Shown: positions 32,207 through 40,382 of the stretch, one piece after another
Position numbering within the stretch: position 1 is the first letter of the stretch
Layout: each line of letters begins with the position of its first letter
Origin: Gallionella sp.
GTDB lineage: Bacteria > Pseudomonadota > Gammaproteobacteria > Burkholderiales > Gallionellaceae
Direction of reading: 5' to 3'
Length of the DNA: 64,000 bases
NCBI GenBank assembly: GCA_030645535.1
Contig: JAUSNM010000029.1
Span: 1 to 64,000, forward strand
Made by a program: the position numbers and the translations under genes
Notes under the pieces: model-generated
The model's database searches: none
Seen by the model: only the letters and a program-made list of their open reading frames with translations
Told to the model about the DNA's origin: nothing

Positions 32207-34237
32207 TTAATCCAAAGGGGGCATCCCGTCAACTTGAATCGAGGTTTTTTCTGACAAATGACAGTGCACGGCGTGGCTTTCAGAAATTTCTGTCTCAAGC
32301 GGATAGCTGGTTCGGCAAATCACCTCTGCATGCTTGCAGCGCGGTGCGAAATGGCAGCCTTGCGGCGGATTGGCAGGCGACGGCAAATCACCCGCAAGCT
32401 TGATAAATTCGCGGCTCTGCCCGTCGATACGCGGCACGGCAGACAGCAAGGCCTGTGTATAAGGATGGCGAGGGGAACGCAACACTTCATCGCTGGTACC
32501 GCGTTCGACGATGCGCCCCAGATACATCACACACACCTCATGCGCCAGGTACTCCACCACCGCCAGGTTGTGCGTGATGAACAAATAGGAGAGGTTCAAT
32601 TCCTGTTGCAGGTCTTTGAGCAGATTCAGGATTTGCGCCTGCACCGACACGTCCAGCGCACTGGTTGGCTCGTCGCAAATTAACAGTTGAGGCGAGACGG
32701 CGAGTGCGCGTGCAATCGCGATGCGTTGCCGTTGCCCGCCGGAGAACTCGTGCGGATAACGCCACTTGGCGGTGCGCGCAAGACCTACCTTGTCCAGCAA
32801 GGTATCTATGTGCGCCTGACGAGATGCACTGTTACCACCCAAATTCAGCGCGCTCATGCCCTCTTCGAGTATCTCCGCGACGCGCATCTTCGGGTTCAGC
32901 GAAGCATACGGATCCTGGAACACCATCTGCATCGAGGCGCGCTGGCCGCGCGAGGCGCTGCTACCTACCAGTTCGCGCCCGTCGAATTGCACGCTGCCCG
33001 CCGTGGGCTTGATCAATTGCAGCAGCGCCTTGCCCAGCGTGGTCTTGCCGCAGCCGGATTCGCCAACCAGGGCCAGCGTGCGCCCGGCTGGAATATTCAA
33101 CGACACGCCATCCACCGCCTTCACCTGCCCCACCACGCGCTGCAAGATCCCTTTGCGGATCGGAAAGTGGACCTTGAGGTCGGAGACTTCAAGAAGCTTG
33201 TGGCGGGTTGCGGGTAGCGGGTAGATAACGTCATGTTCTGCCGTTTGCTGCTCATTTTCAGCTACAGGCGACAAGCTACCAGCTACCCGCTCCGCATAAA
33301 GATGGCAACACACCCCCTGAGCATCGCCAACGGCGGTCCATTCCGGCGTCTGTTCGCTGCACAATTCCCATGCCTTATCGCAACGCGGCGCGAAACGACA
33401 ACCCTGTTCGATGCTTCCCAGCGGCGGCACGCTACCCGGTATCGCCGCCAGCGGCTGGTCGCGGCGTCCCGCGTGTGGCAGGGCTGCAAACAGTTTTTGA
33501 GTGTAGGGATGCAGCGGCTTTGCGAACAAGGCTTCGCGGCTGGCCTGTTCGACGATCTGACCTGCATACATCACGCCAACGCGATGCGCCGTTTCAGCAA
33601 CCACGCCCAGGTCGTGCGTGATCAGCAGCATCGCCATGCCACTCTTGTCTTGTGTGTCGCGCAGCAATTGCAGCACCTGCGCCTGTATCGTCACATCGAG
33701 CGCGGTGGTCGGCTCGTCGGCGACCAGCAGTTTGGGGCTGCCGGCCAATGCCATCGCGATCATCACGCGCTGCTTCATGCCGCCGGACAACTGGAACGGA
33801 TATTCAGACACACGCCGCGCCGCATCGGGGATGCCGACCTGATCCAGCAGTTCGATGCAGCGCTGATTTATATCACCTGCATTTTTATTATGTAATTCAA
33901 GCACTTCGGCGATCTGCGCACCCACCGTCATCACCGGATTCAGGCTCAGCCCCGGTTCCTGAAAGATCATCGCCATCTGACCGCCACGCACCGCGCGCAT
34001 CTCGCGCTCAGGCAACTCGAACAGCTGCGCCTCCCCCAACACCACCGATCCGGCTTTGTTAGCTACCCCGTCCGGCAACAGTCGCATCAGGGAGAGCGCC
34101 GTCATCGACTTGCCGCAGCCTGATTCGCCGAGCAGCGCGAAAGTCTCTCCGGCCGCAATTTCAAAAGATATGCCATCCACGATCGCCGCGCCATTGCGCA
34201 ACCCCGTGACCAGGCCTTCTACTTTGAGCAGACTCAC
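32207..34237 (-). CDS. yejF: Oligopeptide ABC transporter ATP-binding protein, two fused ATPase domains (YejF-like)
   Basis: Two Walker A sites (GESGCGKSMTA, GESGCGKTTLG) and two signature motifs (LSGGMKQRV, FSGGQRQRI). GTG start at 34237. Confidence 0.93.
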   Translation of the reverse strand: MSLLKVEGLVTGLRNGAAIVDGISFEIAAGETFALLGESGCGKSMTALSLMRLLPDGVANKAGSVVLGEAQLFELPEREMRAVRGGQMAMIFQEPGLSLNPVMTVGAQIAEVLELHNKNAGDINQRCIELLDQVGIPDAARRVSEYPFQLSGGMKQRVMIAMALAGSPKLLVADEPTTALDVTIQAQVLQLLRDTQDKSGMAMLLITHDLGVVAETAHRVGVMYAGQIVEQASREALFAKPLHPYTQKLFAALPHAGRRDQPLAAIPGSVPPLGSIEQGCRFAPRCDKAWELCSEQTPEWTAVGDAQGVCCHLYAERVAGSLSPVAENEQQTAEHDVIYPLPATRHKLLEVSDLKVHFPIRKGILQRVVGQVKAVDGVSLNIPAGRTLALVGESGCGKTTLGKALLQLIKPTAGSVQFDGRELVGSSASRGQRASMQMVFQDPYASLNPKMRVAEILEEGMSALNLGGNSASRQAHIDTLLDKVGLARTAKWRYPHEFSGGQRQRIAIARALAVSPQLLICDEPTSALDVSVQAQILNLLKDLQQELNLSYLFITHNLAVVEYLAHEVCVMYLGRIVERGTSDEVLRSPRHPYTQALLSAVPRIDGQSREFIKLAGDLPSPANPPQGCHFAPRCKHAEVICRTSYPLETEISESHAVHCHLSEKTSIQVDGMPPLD
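33203..33295. repeat. Two opposed heptamer arrays inside the yejF interdomain linker
   Basis: 33203-33223 GCGGGTT GCGGGTA GCGGGTA; 33261-33295 GCTACAG GCGACAA GCTACCA GCTACCC GCTCCGC. Confidence 0.85.
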
Positions 34238-34344
34238 GCGCCCGCCCGGTTCTGCTTCGATTGATGTAGTGCCGTGTTTTTGTCTTTCATGCCTGAAGGT
34301 AAATAATCTTTGTAATTCAATGCGTATGAAAAATATCCCGCGTA

Positions 34345-34473
34345 TTATACGGTGCACGCCTTGCGCTTGCCGTGAAACCGGATAAAGCGCTTAATCCAGT
34401 CCACATAAGATTGTTCGGTACGCAGGCTATAGTGTTTCGCCCGGATGCGTTCACGCACAACTTCCAGCAGCAT
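34345..34473 (-). pseudogene. intI: Truncated integron integrase IntI (N-terminal fragment)
   Basis: Minus strand encodes MLLEVVRERIRAKHYSLRTEQSYVDWIKRFIRFHGKRKACTV*, matching the IntI N-terminal consensus (VRERIR..HYSLRTEQ.YV.W..RFI.FHGKR); catalytic domain absent. Confidence 0.88.
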
Positions 34474-34545
34474 AGGTGCATGCGGAGCTGGCAGTAGAGT
34501 TTGACATGTTAAATCATGATATTCATGTAAAATCAGTTGGTTGCA

Positions 34546-34617
34546 ATATAACAGGACAGCTTATACAGAACGTTCATCTGCATACATTTGAATAGTTCTG
34601 TCCATTTAACGTTATAC
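34546..34617 (+). other. Possible attI/attC-like recombination site
   Basis: ATATAAC...GTTATAC ends with internal AGGACAG/CTGTCC inverted repeat, between the intI remnant and the first cassette ORF. Confidence 0.5.
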
Positions 34618-34627
34618 GAGATAGAAA

Positions 34628-35095
34628 ATGTGGAGCCTAGGCGAAATTTTTTCCGCTAACTCTGATAGGGCCAACCTCGTCACGGCAGTCGTATCCGTCA
34701 TTGCGGCAGTGCTCGTGGTGTTCTGCACTCACCTACTCGCCGCGCGTAGGACAAGGAGTGAGTTGAAGGCGAAGAAATTGGAGGAATGTTATGCAGCTCT
34801 AGCCGATTTCAAGAAGGCTGGCTGGGCGCAATTGCATCAGAGAGCGAGGCCAAACGAACGAGAGGTCGAAGTCAATGGAGCTTACGACCACGCACACGCG
34901 AAACTGGAGATGCTGTCCGCCATTCACGTCGAGGAAATTCAGGACAAGGTCTTGGAGATGCATACGATGGTGCTCACAATGCAGAGCGTTGAAGGCCGGG
35001 ATATGTCCTCGTTCCAAAGCGAACTTGAGAAATTTATTCGGTTGGTTACTGATGCGGAACAGGTAATCGTGGCAAAGGTTAGAAAGATCGTATAA
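34628..35095 (+). CDS. Hypothetical single-TM protein (cassette gene)
   Basis: 155-aa ORF bounded by attC-like sites; stop codon overlaps the attC R'' box. Confidence 0.75.
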   Translation: MWSLGEIFSANSDRANLVTAVVSVIAAVLVVFCTHLLAARRTRSELKAKKLEECYAALADFKKAGWAQLHQRARPNEREVEVNGAYDHAHAKLEMLSAIHVEEIQDKVLEMHTMVLTMQSVEGRDMSSFQSELEKFIRLVTDAEQVIVAKVRKIV

Positions 35096-35156
35096 CAAGC
35101 CGTTCAACCCGATCGCGCGCGAAAACGCGCGCTCCGGGTTAACGGCGGCGTTATGC
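35090..35156 (+). other. attC recombination site (well conserved)
   Basis: GTATAACAAGCCGTTCAACCCGATCGCGCGC-GAAAAC-GCGCGCTCCGGGTTAACGGCGGCGTTATGC, near-complete imperfect inverted repeat with TAAC and GTTA core boxes. Confidence 0.88.
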
Positions 35157-35174
35157 CTTTAAGAAAGTGACAAT

Positions 35175-35597
35175 ATGAAAAATGTAGTTATTGCCCTACG
35201 TGGCGCAGCAAACCAAGGCAAAAGCTCTTCAATTAAGCAAGCTTTCAGCTTACTCAAACAGAAGCTCTCAATTGATTCAATTTCACATGAAATTACAGGC
35301 GCAGACATACGAGCAGTATTAACCATTGGAAATATAAAAATTGGTATTGAAAGCCAAGGTGATCCTAACAGCAGATTAACCGAAAGCCTTAAACTATTCA
35401 CCAGTCTTGGCTGCCAAATTATCATTTGTGCCACAAGAACTAGAGGTGCAACCGTTAAAGCCGTTCAAGACTTAAACCCAAGTTACACCATAACTTTTAT
35501 AAATAAAGTTGGTGAAAAAGAAGTTTCAAAACAAGCCGCAGTAAACCTTGCCACTGCAAATCAAATAGTAACCTTGGTGCAAAATGCTCTGCCGTAG
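35175..35597 (+). CDS. Small putative P-loop protein (cassette gene)
   Basis: 140-aa ORF with GAANQGKSSS P-loop-like motif. Confidence 0.75.
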   Translation: MKNVVIALRGAANQGKSSSIKQAFSLLKQKLSIDSISHEITGADIRAVLTIGNIKIGIESQGDPNSRLTESLKLFTSLGCQIIICATRTRGATVKAVQDLNPSYTITFINKVGEKEVSKQAAVNLATANQIVTLVQNALP

Positions 35598-35655
35598 GCA
35601 TAACCCATCATTCAAGCGGGACGCCTAACGGCGCCCCTTAATTCAGACTACAAGG
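35598..35655 (+). other. Degenerate attC site
   Basis: GCATAACCCATCATTCAAGCGGGACGCC then GGCGCCCCTTAATTCAGAC; right core GTTRRRY box lost. Confidence 0.65.
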
Positions 35656-35754
35656 GCTTCCCCGTCATTGCAACTGACGTATTGGCTTTTTGTTTGGAGT
35701 CTATTTTATTTTAGTTATTTTATACCATTAGCGGGGTCACATTAGCGGGGGCAG

Positions 35755-35836
35755 GTCTAGATTCGTAGCATTGTGCTGCTTATTCGGCCCCCTGCGCTCA
35801 AGCTGATCAGCGCAGCACCTTGCTTTTACGTTAGAC
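35755..35836 (+). other. attC-like site with perfect right core, degenerate left core
   Basis: Right half GCGCAGCACCTTGCTTTTACGTTAGAC; left GTCTAGATTCGTAGCATTGTGCTGC is its imperfect inverse. Confidence 0.7.
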
Positions 35837-35846
35837 CGCATTTCAA

Positions 35847-36341
35847 GTGAGTACCCGAATGAAATTAAAATTTATACAAGCAACACCAGACAAAGCAGAA
35901 ATTATAGGTTCACTGGTCGTCCAGCTTACACAGGAAATCTGTGAGCGTACCAATGCACAACATTTCGATATTGATTTGGAAGGCACGGTTCAGAGATGTG
36001 AAGAGTTGTTATCGGCAGGTCACTACGCAGCTATTATTGGCTGGTCAGATAATATCCCTGTTGCTGTTTCGACATTCACTGAGACTTACGCTTTATATGC
36101 AGGTGGAAAGATAGGCGTAATTCAAGAGTTTTATGTTCTTCCTGCGTTTCGCTCTTCAGGTGTCGGAGCAATGCTGATAGAGCAGGTCAGAAGTTATGGA
36201 CAAAAGCATGACTGGTCGTGCATCGAGTTATGCACACCGCCGCTCCCTGAGTTTGAGCGTGCGTTAAGTTTTTATCAGGATAATGGCCTTGTTCCTGTTG
36301 GCGGTCGTAAAATGAGACAAAATCTAGCTTCAAATGCCTAA
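35847..36341 (+). CDS. GNAT family N-acetyltransferase (cassette gene)
   Basis: IQEFYVLPAFRSSGVGAMLIEQV acetyl-CoA binding motif; start 11 bp after the attC right core. Confidence 0.88.
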   Translation: MSTRMKLKFIQATPDKAEIIGSLVVQLTQEICERTNAQHFDIDLEGTVQRCEELLSAGHYAAIIGWSDNIPVAVSTFTETYALYAGGKIGVIQEFYVLPAFRSSGVGAMLIEQVRSYGQKHDWSCIELCTPPLPEFERALSFYQDNGLVPVGGRKMRQNLASNA

Positions 36342-36765
36342 CCCTGCATTCAGGCTGGAAGGCGCAAAATCAAATCGGGGTCAGACTCGAATTAACATCT
36401 CCCTAATATTAGCCGCAGCCTTTCTCCTCCTGCTGGCGGTATCAGCCTTTTCCGGCAAGTTGCCATATGCCGTCCTCGATCTTTACCTCATTGCCAGCGC
36501 CGTCGCATTTGCCGCCTACGCACTCGACAAATCAGCCGCAAAAAACAATCAGTGGCGAATCAAAGAGAGCACCCTGCACCTTTTCGCGCTGGCCTGCGGC
36601 TGGCCCGGTGCTTTAGCAGCACAAAGGCTGCTTCGCCACAAGTCCAAAAAGCTGTCATTTCAGATCGTGTTTTGGGTCACAGCCTTGCTCAATTGCAGCA
36701 CGCTCGGCTGGTTATTCTTGTCCCCGGATGCCGGGGCACTCCGCTCCTTTCTTGGTATGGCGTGA
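36334..36765 (+). CDS. DUF1294 family membrane protein, likely N-terminally truncated
   Basis: SAVAFAAYALDKSAAKNNQWRIKESTLHLFALACGWPGALAAQRLLRHKSKKLSFQIVFW is DUF1294-like. N-terminal codons derive from the half attC site and a GGGGTCAGAC motif. Confidence 0.75.
   Translation: MPNPAFRLEGAKSNRGQTRINISLILAAAFLLLLAVSAFSGKLPYAVLDLYLIASAVAFAAYALDKSAAKNNQWRIKESTLHLFALACGWPGALAAQRLLRHKSKKLSFQIVFWVTALLNCSTLGWLFLSPDAGALRSFLGMA
36336..36368 (+). other. Half attC site (left half only)
   Basis: GCCTAACCCTGCATTCAGGCTGGAAGGCGC with a perfect RYYYAAC box; right half missing. Confidence 0.6.
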
Positions 36766-36834
36766 AGGCCGTCCCGTCAATAATATCTTGCACCGAAAGG
36801 TGACAATAGGCACACATCAAGTTAAACTGCCGGC

Positions 36835-37128
36835 ATGAAACCATTTCGCTGGAACCATGAGAAAAACGAGACGCTGAAAATTGAGCGCAGCATTTCGTTT
36901 GAGGAAATAGTTCTCGCGATAGAAGCAGATGGTTTGCTGGATGAATTGCGCCACCCGAACCCGGAAAAGTATCCGAACCAGTCCATTTTTGTCGTAACAC
37001 TTGATGAATATGTTTACTTGGTGCCGTATGTTGAAGAACCGGATTACTACTTCATGAAGACAGTGATTCCGAGCAGGAAGGCTACCAGAGACTACTTACT
37101 GAGGAGCAACCAAAATGAAAAAACTTGA
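36835..37128 (+). CDS. BrnT-like toxin
   Basis: FRWNHEKNETLKIERSISFEEIV ... VIPSRKATRDYL; overlaps the downstream ORF by 14 nt. Confidence 0.65.
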   Translation: MKPFRWNHEKNETLKIERSISFEEIVLAIEADGLLDELRHPNPEKYPNQSIFVVTLDEYVYLVPYVEEPDYYFMKTVIPSRKATRDYLLRSNQNEKT

Positions 37129-37438
37129 TGCGTTTGAGCAAGATATCCTGACCGCCTATGAATCTGGCGAGTTCAAATCCACTTCACCATCAAAAGCTGA
37201 TTTAGCCAAATTCAAGGCGGCTGCCAGCGCAACCTTTATCAAAGACAGGCGAATCAATATACGGCTATCCTCGCCCGACCTGATGGACATTCAGGCGCGC
37301 GCTCTGGAGGAAGGGATTCCGTACCAGACTTTTATCGCCAGTATTTTGCACAAGTATGCCTCTGGCCGCTTGTTTGAAAAACCATCTAACCTGCCCCATC
37401 GATCAACCGGGCGCACCGACATGCGGCGCACAGGTTAA
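37115..37438 (+). CDS. BrnA/CopG-like antitoxin
   Basis: RINIRLSSPDLMDIQARALEEGIPYQTFIASILHKYASG ribbon-helix-helix type C-terminus. Confidence 0.75.
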   Translation: MKKLDAFEQDILTAYESGEFKSTSPSKADLAKFKAAASATFIKDRRINIRLSSPDLMDIQARALEEGIPYQTFIASILHKYASGRLFEKPSNLPHRSTGRTDMRRTG

Positions 37439-37488
37439 CTGCACATCAGGCGCCCTTACGCACCCGCCGGACCACCGCCAAGGCTGAA

Positions 37489-37866
37489 ATGACTACGAAA
37501 AAAACAAAGCAACCAATATGGCTTCCCGACGCGGAAGAGCACGACTTTCCTGGCGCAGAGTCATACCTGGCTTTGATCTACTCCGGCAAGCGTGCTGCAA
37601 AGATCGTCGCCAGGCTGAGAACGACCGGCATCGTCCAGTGCAAGGCCAAAGACATCTTCCGCGCTTCTCAACTCTCGCTGCTCGGGATAAGCAATTCGCA
37701 TATCGAGAAGAACAGGCAGCAAATCAAAGCAGGAGCGAGTCTGTCTCCCATCCTCCTGGTGAGGGATAAACAAAACAGAAAAGTCATCGTTGCAGACGGC
37801 TACCACAGACTATGCGCAGTCTACGGATTTGACGAGGATGCCTGGGTCCCTTGCAAGATCGTCTAG
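37489..37866 (+). CDS. ParB-like nuclease-fold hypothetical protein
   Basis: SPILLVRDKQNRKVIVADGYHRLCAVYGFDEDAWVPCKIV resembles a ParB/Srx-type fold. Confidence 0.65.
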   Translation: MTTKKTKQPIWLPDAEEHDFPGAESYLALIYSGKRAAKIVARLRTTGIVQCKAKDIFRASQLSLLGISNSHIEKNRQQIKAGASLSPILLVRDKQNRKVIVADGYHRLCAVYGFDEDAWVPCKIV

Positions 37867-37903
37867 TACTCGAGTCGACCATTAAAAAACGCTACGCGAC
37901 CGC

Positions 37904-39274
37904 CTACGTCCGGTTCAATCTGGGATCGAACGCATCGCGCACCGCGTCGGCAAACAGGTTCGCCGCAAGCACCAGCGCCAGCATGAAGCCGAAGGCTGCC
38001 GCCAGCGCCCACCACACCATCGGTTCACGCGCCATTTCCAGCCGCGCGCCGTTGATCATGGTACCGAAGCTGATCATCGAAGGATCTACGCCGACGCCGA
38101 CGTAGGACAGCACCGCTTCGGCCAGCACCAGCCCGGAAAAATCCATCACCAGTGCGATCAGAATAATGTGCATCACGTTCGGCATGATGTGGCGCGACAG
38201 GATGCGCAAACTGGACACGCCGAACGATTGCGCCGCCTGAATGTACTCCAGCTCACGCAGCTTCAAGGTCTCACCGCGCAACAGACGGCACAGCCCGGTC
38301 CAGCTGGTCATGCCGAGGATCAGGCAGAGGAACACCAGACGCAGATCGGCGCGGGAGGCGGCCGTATCGAACCAGCCGGGATGCGTGTCTATCGTCACCT
38401 GCATCATCAGCACCGCCGCCGCAATCAGCAGCACGCTGGGGATGGAACTTAACACCGTGTAAATGTACTGGATCACGTCGTCCACCCAGCCCCGGAAATA
38501 GCCGGCTGCCACGCCGAGAAACAAGGCCAGCGGCAGCGTCACCAGCGTCGTCACGGTGCCGATGATCAGCCCGGTGCGGATGCTTTTGAGCGCCAGGTAC
38601 AGCACATCCTGCCCCACCTTGTCGGTGCCCAACACGTGATAGACGGCCGCCAGATTGGCTATCATGCCAGTCAGCGCGGCAATGATGAGGGTCGCGATGA
38701 TTACCGCACGCGGCCCCTTTTGTTGAACCGCTTCGCGGTGATTTTTTAAACTGCTGGCTTCCGGCCTGCGCCGGAATGACGTTACTAAAACGAGCAATAA
38801 CGCTCCTGCCAGCAGCCCGGCCAGCGCACCGGCGCCCGCCCGCCGCGCAACATCCGCGTCACGCTCTGATGCATCAGTCAGATGCGCGCCGCCGTATTGC
38901 AACCTCGGATATTCGCGCAGCACGCGTCCCTCTGTGGAAGTGTTGCTCTCCTTGGCATACAGCGTCACGGCCATTGGGGCGGAATAGGTTTTCTCGGTAT
39001 GCAGGCGCAAGGGCTCAACCATATAGTCGAACACGCTCAGCACCTCCGGCGAATACGCACCCTTCAGGGCGACACGGTAGTGCAGCGTATCGAGCCCGCC
39101 CACCAGCAGGAAAAGCGACAACACCAGCAAGGAGACCATCGCCACGCCGCTTTGGCCCACGCGCCGCCAGGGCAGCAGCAGATGTTCATGACGGCGCACA
39201 TACCACGTCACAGCAATAACGGCTGCCAGCAGCAAAAACACCAGCGCATCGCTCCATAAGATGACCGGCATCAT
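37904..39274 (-). CDS. yejE: Oligopeptide ABC transporter permease (YejE-like)
   Basis: BPD permease signature and location next to yejB; overlaps its end by 4 nt. Confidence 0.9.
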   Translation of the reverse strand: MMPVILWSDALVFLLLAAVIAVTWYVRRHEHLLLPWRRVGQSGVAMVSLLVLSLFLLVGGLDTLHYRVALKGAYSPEVLSVFDYMVEPLRLHTEKTYSAPMAVTLYAKESNTSTEGRVLREYPRLQYGGAHLTDASERDADVARRAGAGALAGLLAGALLLVLVTSFRRRPEASSLKNHREAVQQKGPRAVIIATLIIAALTGMIANLAAVYHVLGTDKVGQDVLYLALKSIRTGLIIGTVTTLVTLPLALFLGVAAGYFRGWVDDVIQYIYTVLSSIPSVLLIAAAVLMMQVTIDTHPGWFDTAASRADLRLVFLCLILGMTSWTGLCRLLRGETLKLRELEYIQAAQSFGVSSLRILSRHIMPNVMHIILIALVMDFSGLVLAEAVLSYVGVGVDPSMISFGTMINGARLEMAREPMVWWALAAAFGFMLALVLAANLFADAVRDAFDPRLNRT

Positions 39275-40242
39275 GACAGGCGCACCCGTGGATCAACGAC
39301 CGTGTATGAAATGTCAGTCAAAATCAGCCCTGCGATATACAGCAGGGAACCCAGAAACACCATCGCCCTGACGACAGAAAAATCCTGCGCGTTGATCGCA
39401 TCGATCGTGTAACTGCCAAGACCCGGGATGCCGAAGAACGACTCGGTGAGCAGACTGCCCATGAACAGCAGCGGAATCACCACCACCACGCCGGTCAATA
39501 TAGGGATCATCGCGTTTTTCAGCACATGAGTGAACAGCACGCGCAACTCGGACAAACCCTTGGCGCGCGCGGTTCGCACGTAATCGCGGCCTATCTCCTC
39601 CAAAAAGATCGTGCGATACCAGCGGCTGCTCGAACCGATGCCGCTGACTACGCCGATTATGACGGGCAATACCACGAATTTGAAGCTGCCTTCCCCGTAG
39701 CCGGAGATCGGCACCAGATGCCACAACTTACTGACAAGGAATTGCCCGCCGATGATGTAGAACAGGCCGGAAATCGACATCAGCACCACGCACAGCGCAA
39801 CGCCCGCGATATCCAGCGCGGTGGCGCGGAACAACGTCATCAACAGCGCGAAACTGACGTAAGCGATCAGGCCGATCAAAAATATCGGCAGCGCGATGGC
39901 AAGACTCGGCCCCATGCGCTGCGCGATCTCGCGGGAGATGTTGCGCCCGTCGTCGGAGTAGCCGAAGTCCAGCACGAACATGCTGGCGGATTTGCTCCAG
40001 AAAATCGTATCGGTTAATTTACCGGCGCCGGCAGCCGCACTGTTGACCAGCAACGGCTTATCGTAACCGCGCTGCTGCTTCCATTTTTCGATGGCCTCCG
40101 GCGTCACGCGCTTGATGCCTAACTGCATGCGCGCCATGTCGTCCGGCGTATTCACGACGAAGAACAGCGCGAAGGTGAGCAGATTCACTCCGATTAGAAT
40201 CGGGATGGCGTAGAGAATGCGGCGGATGAGGTAGGCGATCAT
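39271..40242 (-). CDS. yejB: Oligopeptide ABC transporter permease (YejB-like)
   Basis: MIAYLIRRILYAIPILIGVNLLTFALFFVVNTPDDMAR; ARAKGLSELRVLFTHVLKNAMIPI. Confidence 0.93.
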   Translation of the reverse strand: MIAYLIRRILYAIPILIGVNLLTFALFFVVNTPDDMARMQLGIKRVTPEAIEKWKQQRGYDKPLLVNSAAAGAGKLTDTIFWSKSASMFVLDFGYSDDGRNISREIAQRMGPSLAIALPIFLIGLIAYVSFALLMTLFRATALDIAGVALCVVLMSISGLFYIIGGQFLVSKLWHLVPISGYGEGSFKFVVLPVIIGVVSGIGSSSRWYRTIFLEEIGRDYVRTARAKGLSELRVLFTHVLKNAMIPILTGVVVVIPLLFMGSLLTESFFGIPGLGSYTIDAINAQDFSVVRAMVFLGSLLYIAGLILTDISYTVVDPRVRLS

Positions 40243-40382
40243 GAGTGAGCGTATTGTACGGGCTGGATTGCAAAACCGGAACACGTGGCGGAGAATGCGC
40301 TCAGTTAAACGGACGCTTTTCAGTCACTGAGACCAGGCGGGATTGATCAATCAAATTTTCAATCAAACTATCGGGAGATTTC

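Noticed and set aside
37430-37490. attC site after the BrnT/BrnA-like pair
   Set aside because: GTTAACTGCACATCAGGCGCCC looks attC-like at first but has no matching right half or core box.
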